From: Verrucomicrobiaceae bacterium
Lineage (GTDB): Bacteria; Verrucomicrobiota; Verrucomicrobiia; Chthoniobacterales; JAATET01
Reading direction: 5' to 3'
Length of the DNA stretch: 64,000 nt
NCBI GenBank assembly: GCA_027488755.1
Contig: JAIYAZ010000167.1
Coordinates: forward strand, 1 to 64,000
Shown here one piece after another: positions 59,842 through 64,000 of the stretch. A program made the position numbers and the translations under genes. Each line of letters begins with the position of its first letter. The first letter of the stretch is position 1. The notes under the pieces were generated by a model. It was not told where the DNA came from. It made no database searches and saw only the letters and a program-made list of their open reading frames with translations.

Positions 59842-60939
59842 ATGATGGTCCCCCGACGCCTTCTCATCCCCCCGGCCTGGCTGGGGGTTTGGGTTTTTCT
59901 GGCGATGACCGGGGTCACCCAGGCCGCCTCGCTCTCCGTGCTTTCGTGGAACATCCAACGCGGCATCGGGGACACCGCGGCCAACAGCACGACCCAGGCG
60001 GCGCTGGCCAACGTCGTGAATTACCTCAACCCCGACGTCTGGACGATCAACGAACTTGGGGCGGACACCCCCACCTACTCGCCGACCACCGCGCTCAATA
60101 GCCTCCAGTCCTTTGTCAGCACGCGCCTCACCATTTTTGGCGCAAATCCCGTGCTCGGCTCGGACTACTACGTCTACCTCGGCACCTACACCGACGGTTA
60201 TCTCGCCAATGCCATCGTCTCGCGCTACCCGCTGCTTTCCACGCGCAGCTACTCGGACGCCGGCGGCGGCTACCGGTCTCTGCGCGGCATGGCCTTCGCC
60301 GTGGTGGACGTGCCCGGCACCACCAACGACGTCGGCATCTTCACGATGCACCTCAAGTCCGGCAGCCTCACCGCGGACGCTGCCCGCCGCCAGGCCGAAG
60401 CCACCGCGAACCGAACCACGATCGCGAACTGGATGACGCAAAACCCGCGCCTCGGCGCGATCGTCACCGGTGACTTCAACGAAAGCGAGGATCCCCCCGA
60501 CGGCGACAATTGGAGCGGCGGCGTGCTTGGCGGAACCATCACGCTCGGCAACAACACCACGGCCACCTACCAACCCGTCACGACCATCCGCTCCGCCGGG
60601 CTCACGGATCCCGTGCCCGTGAGCCTTTCGGGCGACAACGACACCATCAGTTCCTCCAGCCCCAACGACCGCTTCGACTACGTGCTCCATGGCGGCAACG
60701 GCCTGACCTATCAAACCGGCCAGGTCTTCGACTCGCGCCGCTACACCGCGACCCAACTCAACGCCATCAACGCCGCAAACGGCCTCACGTTCACCACCGG
60801 CACATCCGCCGCCGCCTCGGATCACCTCGCCGTTTTTGGCGCGTTCGCGGTTGTTCCCGAGCCACATGTGCTCTGCCTGATCGCCCTGGCCGCCGGCCTG
60901 CTGCTGCTTAGAGCCCGGCGAGGCAGACGTATTTCATGA
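59842..60939 (+). CDS. Secreted endonuclease/exonuclease/phosphatase-family protein with PEP-CTERM anchor
   Basis: Signal peptide; LSVLSWNIQRGIGD, AIVTGDFNESEDPP, SDHLAVFGAF; C-terminus VPEPHVLCLIALAAGLLLLRARRGRR. Confidence 0.88.
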   Translation: MMVPRRLLIPPAWLGVWVFLAMTGVTQAASLSVLSWNIQRGIGDTAANSTTQAALANVVNYLNPDVWTINELGADTPTYSPTTALNSLQSFVSTRLTIFGANPVLGSDYYVYLGTYTDGYLANAIVSRYPLLSTRSYSDAGGGYRSLRGMAFAVVDVPGTTNDVGIFTMHLKSGSLTADAARRQAEATANRTTIANWMTQNPRLGAIVTGDFNESEDPPDGDNWSGGVLGGTITLGNNTTATYQPVTTIRSAGLTDPVPVSLSGDNDTISSSSPNDRFDYVLHGGNGLTYQTGQVFDSRRYTATQLNAINAANGLTFTTGTSAAASDHLAVFGAFAVVPEPHVLCLIALAAGLLLLRARRGRRIS

Positions 60940-62362
60940 CGAGATAGTCCTCGAGGCCGTATTTCGAGCCTTCGCGCCCGAGGCCCGATTCCTTCACGCC
61001 GCCGAACGGAGCCATCGCGTTCGAGATAAGTCCGGTGTTCACGCCCGCCATGCCGTATTCCAGCGCCTCGGCGACCCGCCAGATCCGGCCAAGGTCCCGC
61101 GTGTAAAAGTAGCTCGCCAGGCCCACGCTGGTGTCATTCGCGAGCGCCACGGCCTCCGCCTCCGTCTCGAAGCGGAAGAGCGGCGAGACGGGGCCGAAGA
61201 TTTCCTCCTGCGCGAGGGCCATTTCGGTCGTCGCGCCGCCGAGCACGGTCGGCTCGTAAAACGTGCCGCCGAGCGCGTGGCGTTTGCCCCCGAGGAGGAC
61301 GCGGGCGCCCTTGCCGACGGCGTCGCCGACGAGCTCCTCGACCTTCGCGACGGCCTTGTCGTCGATGAGCGGGCCCTGCTGGACGTCGGTCTCCAGGCCG
61401 TTGCCGACCTTGAGCCGGTGCACGGCGGCGACGAGCTTTTCGGCGAAGGCGTCGTAAACCCCGGCCTGCACGAGGAGGCGGTTCACGCACACGCAGGTCT
61501 GGCCGGTGTTACGATACTTCGAGGCGAGCGCGCCCTCAACCGCGGCGTCGAGATCGGCGTCGTCAAAAACGATGAACGGCGCGTTGCCGCCGAGCTCCAT
61601 CGTGACTTTTTTGACCGTGCCCGCGCAGGCGGCCATGAGCGTTTTGCCGACGCCGGTGGAGCCGGTGAACGTCAGCTTGCGCACAGTCGGACTGGACGTG
61701 AAAGCCCCGCCAATCTCCGCGGCGTTGCCCGTGAGCACGCTAAAAAGTCCGGGCGGGATGCCGGCGCGCTCGCCCAACTCCGCCAGCGCGAGGGCCGAGA
61801 GCGGCGTCTGCGAGGCGGGCTTGCAGACCATGGCGCAGCCGGCGGCAAGGGCCGGGGCGACCTTGCGGGTGAGCATGGCGTTGGGAAAATTCCATGGCGT
61901 GATGGCGGCGCAGACGCCCACGGGCTGGCGCAGGACGAGCAGCCGGCGATCGTTCGAGGGCGGCGGGATGATGTCGCCGTGGATGCGTTTGGCCTCCTCG
62001 GCAAACCACTCGACGTAGGCCGCGCCGTAGGCAATCTCGCCCTTCGCCTCGGCGAGCGGCTTACCCTGCTCGCTCGTGAGGATGAGCGCGAGGTCGTCCG
62101 TGTTTTCGATGAGCAGGTCGAACCAGCGCCGAAGGACGCGCGAGCGCTCCAGCACCGTGCGGCGCTGCCATTCACGCATGGCGACGGCGGCGGCGGCGAT
62201 GGCCTCGTGGGCCTCGGCGGCGCCGAGTTCGGCCACGTGCGCGATGGTTTCGCCGGTGGCGGGATTCGTCACCGGGAAGGTGCGCCCCGAGGCGGCGTCA
62301 CGCCATTCGCCGGCGACGTAGGCTTGCGTTTTGAGGAGGCGGGGATCCTTGAGGGCGAGCAT
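60908..62362 (-). CDS. gabD: NAD(P)-dependent succinate-semialdehyde dehydrogenase-like aldehyde dehydrogenase
   Basis: TPWNFPNAMLTRKVAPALAAGCAMVCKPA, TMELGGNAPFIVFDDADLD, NTGQTCVCVNRLLVQ. Confidence 0.92.
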   Translation of the reverse strand: MLALKDPRLLKTQAYVAGEWRDAASGRTFPVTNPATGETIAHVAELGAAEAHEAIAAAAVAMREWQRRTVLERSRVLRRWFDLLIENTDDLALILTSEQGKPLAEAKGEIAYGAAYVEWFAEEAKRIHGDIIPPPSNDRRLLVLRQPVGVCAAITPWNFPNAMLTRKVAPALAAGCAMVCKPASQTPLSALALAELGERAGIPPGLFSVLTGNAAEIGGAFTSSPTVRKLTFTGSTGVGKTLMAACAGTVKKVTMELGGNAPFIVFDDADLDAAVEGALASKYRNTGQTCVCVNRLLVQAGVYDAFAEKLVAAVHRLKVGNGLETDVQQGPLIDDKAVAKVEELVGDAVGKGARVLLGGKRHALGGTFYEPTVLGGATTEMALAQEEIFGPVSPLFRFETEAEAVALANDTSVGLASYFYTRDLGRIWRVAEALEYGMAGVNTGLISNAMAPFGGVKESGLGREGSKYGLEDYLVMKYVCLAGL

Positions 62363-62400
62363 GGGTTCAGCCTAACACGCCGGGCGGTGGGACGCGACCG

Positions 62401-64000
62401 CTAGAACGTCCAGCTGGCGCTGAGGTTGACGGATTGAACCGCTCCTCCGTTGAAGAGGCTGGCGCTGTAGAAGAGGCTGCTGGAGAGGTTGCGCCCAAGG
62501 AGCATGGTCACGCCGGCGGATGCGGTGAGGGCGTCCTGCCCGACGAGGGAATCGACGTAGCTGTAGGTCGACCCGGGCACGAACGGAACGCCGCCGGTGA
62601 TGGTGCGCGGGGTGTTGTAAAACTCGTGATTCCACAGGCACCGAAGCTCGGGGACCACGGCCATGGTCCGGCTGACCGGGAAAAGATAATTCACGTGCGC
62701 GCCGAGTCCCGAGGCGAGGCTGCTGAGTTGCTGACGGTTGATGCGGACGTCGAGGCCGTAGGGGTCCGTCTCCGAATAGGTCGGCGTTGTGAGATAGCTG
62801 AACTGGAGGCTGGCAATGGGGCCGAACGTCCAGTTTCCGCGGCGAACGTCGTAGCCGCCGTCGAGCAGGGCGAAGAAGCCGGTGCTGTTCGCGCGGCTGC
62901 GCGCGGAGCCGTAATTCGTGCCGAAAAGGTTCAGCGGGCGCGTGATCTTCGATTGGTAACCGGCCCCGCCGGCGGCAAGGTCGAAGTAAAACCCACCCTC
63001 GGGCCGGGCGAAGGAAAGGTATCCGCCGTAGTTGAGGCCATTGGTGATCACGCTGCCGCCGCCGAGCTGGTTGAATTTCTGCCCCTGCAGCTGGTAGCTC
63101 GCAAAAATGCCAACACTCAGGTTTCGCGTGAGCGCAAAGTCCACGCCCATGAGGAAATTCCCGGCGATGCTTTCGCGGTCGGAAACGCCTCCCTGCGGAT
63201 CGAGATTGGAATACACGCCGGTGGCCATGCTCCAAAAGTTCCCCGTGAAGGCGGGGCGCTCCTTGAACTCGAACGTGCACCCCTTGCCGCCCGCGGACTG
63301 GGTGGACGGCACGATGGACTTGGCGTCCTTGACCGCCTTGTCGTCAGGCACGGCGGAGTAGGTTTCGACCGGCTCATCGGGCAAAACCTGTCGCCGCGTG
63401 CGGAGGTTGTAAAACTGCTGGGAGAGCATGCCGCCCGTCTGGCGAAGCTGCGCGGCGGTCTGGTCGGCCACGGCCCCGTGGAAGCTGAGCGCGTCGACGA
63501 CGAGCGAGGTGATGATCGGGCCGCCGGTCGTTTCCTGGACGGTTGTCTCCTCCGGCGTGGGCGCGGGAGTGGGCGAAGGGGCTGGGGTGGGAGTCGGCAC
63601 GGGGGAGGGGCCGGGGCCCGGAGTGGGTGCGGGGGTCGGGCTTGCGACCGGCACGGGCGGGGGACTCGGCGGCTCGGGGGGCTCCGGCGGGAACTCCAGG
63701 ATGCCGAAGGCGGCATTGTCGAGGAAGTTGCCGATGCTTGTCGTGCTGCCCTTAATCGAGACGTAGTTGAAACGAAGCTTCGTGCCCTCCTGAACCGGCG
63801 CCAGCTTTTCGCCGCGGTAATTGACCCAGCCGTCGGGGCCCGTCGCGTATTCCTGGGCAAAAATCGGGAACCAATTTCCGTTAATGAATTGGTCGATGCG
63901 CAGCATCATCACGTCGGTGGCGTTGCGCCCGCGATGCCAGAATGAATACGAGATCAGCCCCGATTTCGAAGCGGTGACTTCCTGATACAGCGTGGAGACC
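62401..64000 (-). CDS. C-terminal part of a large surface protein: CBM-like region, Pro-rich linker, autotransporter-type beta-barrel (5' end outside window)
   Basis: Frame stays open from 63912 to the window edge (VSTLYQEVTASKSGLISYSFWHRGRNATDVMMLRID...); PTPAPTPGPGPSPVPTPTPAPSP linker; barrel-like C-terminus ending SASWTF. Confidence 0.8.
   Translation of the reverse strand, partial: VSTLYQEVTASKSGLISYSFWHRGRNATDVMMLRIDQFINGNWFPIFAQEYATGPDGWVNYRGEKLAPVQEGTKLRFNYVSIKGSTTSIGNFLDNAAFGILEFPPEPPEPPSPPPVPVASPTPAPTPGPGPSPVPTPTPAPSPTPAPTPEETTVQETTGGPIITSLVVDALSFHGAVADQTAAQLRQTGGMLSQQFYNLRTRRQVLPDEPVETYSAVPDDKAVKDAKSIVPSTQSAGGKGCTFEFKERPAFTGNFWSMATGVYSNLDPQGGVSDRESIAGNFLMGVDFALTRNLSVGIFASYQLQGQKFNQLGGGSVITNGLNYGGYLSFARPEGGFYFDLAAGGAGYQSKITRPLNLFGTNYGSARSRANSTGFFALLDGGYDVRRGNWTFGPIASLQFSYLTTPTYSETDPYGLDVRINRQQLSSLASGLGAHVNYLFPVSRTMAVVPELRCLWNHEFYNTPRTITGGVPFVPGSTYSYVDSLVGQDALTASAGVTMLLGRNLSSSLFYSASLFNGGAVQSVNLSASWTF

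Noticed and set aside
63540-63690. GT-rich stretch (gtgggcgaaggggctggggtgggagtcggc...) considered as a G-quadruplex or regulatory repeat
   Set aside because: Explained by the Pro/Thr/Ser linker of the minus-strand surface protein; no independent evidence of regulation

Overview
A 64 kb window of high-GC bacterial chromosome that is almost entirely coding. It has no rRNA, CRISPR array, transposase or phage signature. Gene content (PEP-CTERM protein, eukaryotic-type UDPGP, GYF_2/Yip1 protein, autotransporter with Pro-rich linker) suggests a Verrucomicrobiota-like genome, but this is inference. Most genes are housekeeping: gpsA-plsY, folA-thyA, pyrF, ispE, tal, glpX, pyrG, PDH-type E1a/E1b/E2, kamA, tmk, ppk1, pabB, an Mla-type ABC cluster, trpS, gabD, and one tRNA with a CAT anticodon. 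Two regions stand out. (1) All four components of the Lhr-Core helicase/MPE endonuclease/Exo/ATP-ligase DNA-repair cluster are present, but split into two loci about 16 kb apart. The MBL/beta-CASP exonuclease and the ATP-dependent ligase are fused into one 884-aa protein. (2) A divergent cluster at 44.7-52.1 kb resembles the N-methylglutamate (methylamine) pathway: an XRE-cupin regulator, MgsC/B/A-like subunits and a GmaS-like enzyme. It is followed by a monomeric sarcosine-oxidase-like flavoprotein where MgdABCD would be expected, and an M20 dipeptidase. Smaller points of interest include a minimal, possibly degenerate RNase III domain protein, a fungal-type cytosine deaminase, a rhodanese-YceI fusion lacking the catalytic Cys, and a pair of tail-anchored coiled-coil proteins. 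All calls come from reading the ORF translations and DNA; no database search was run.
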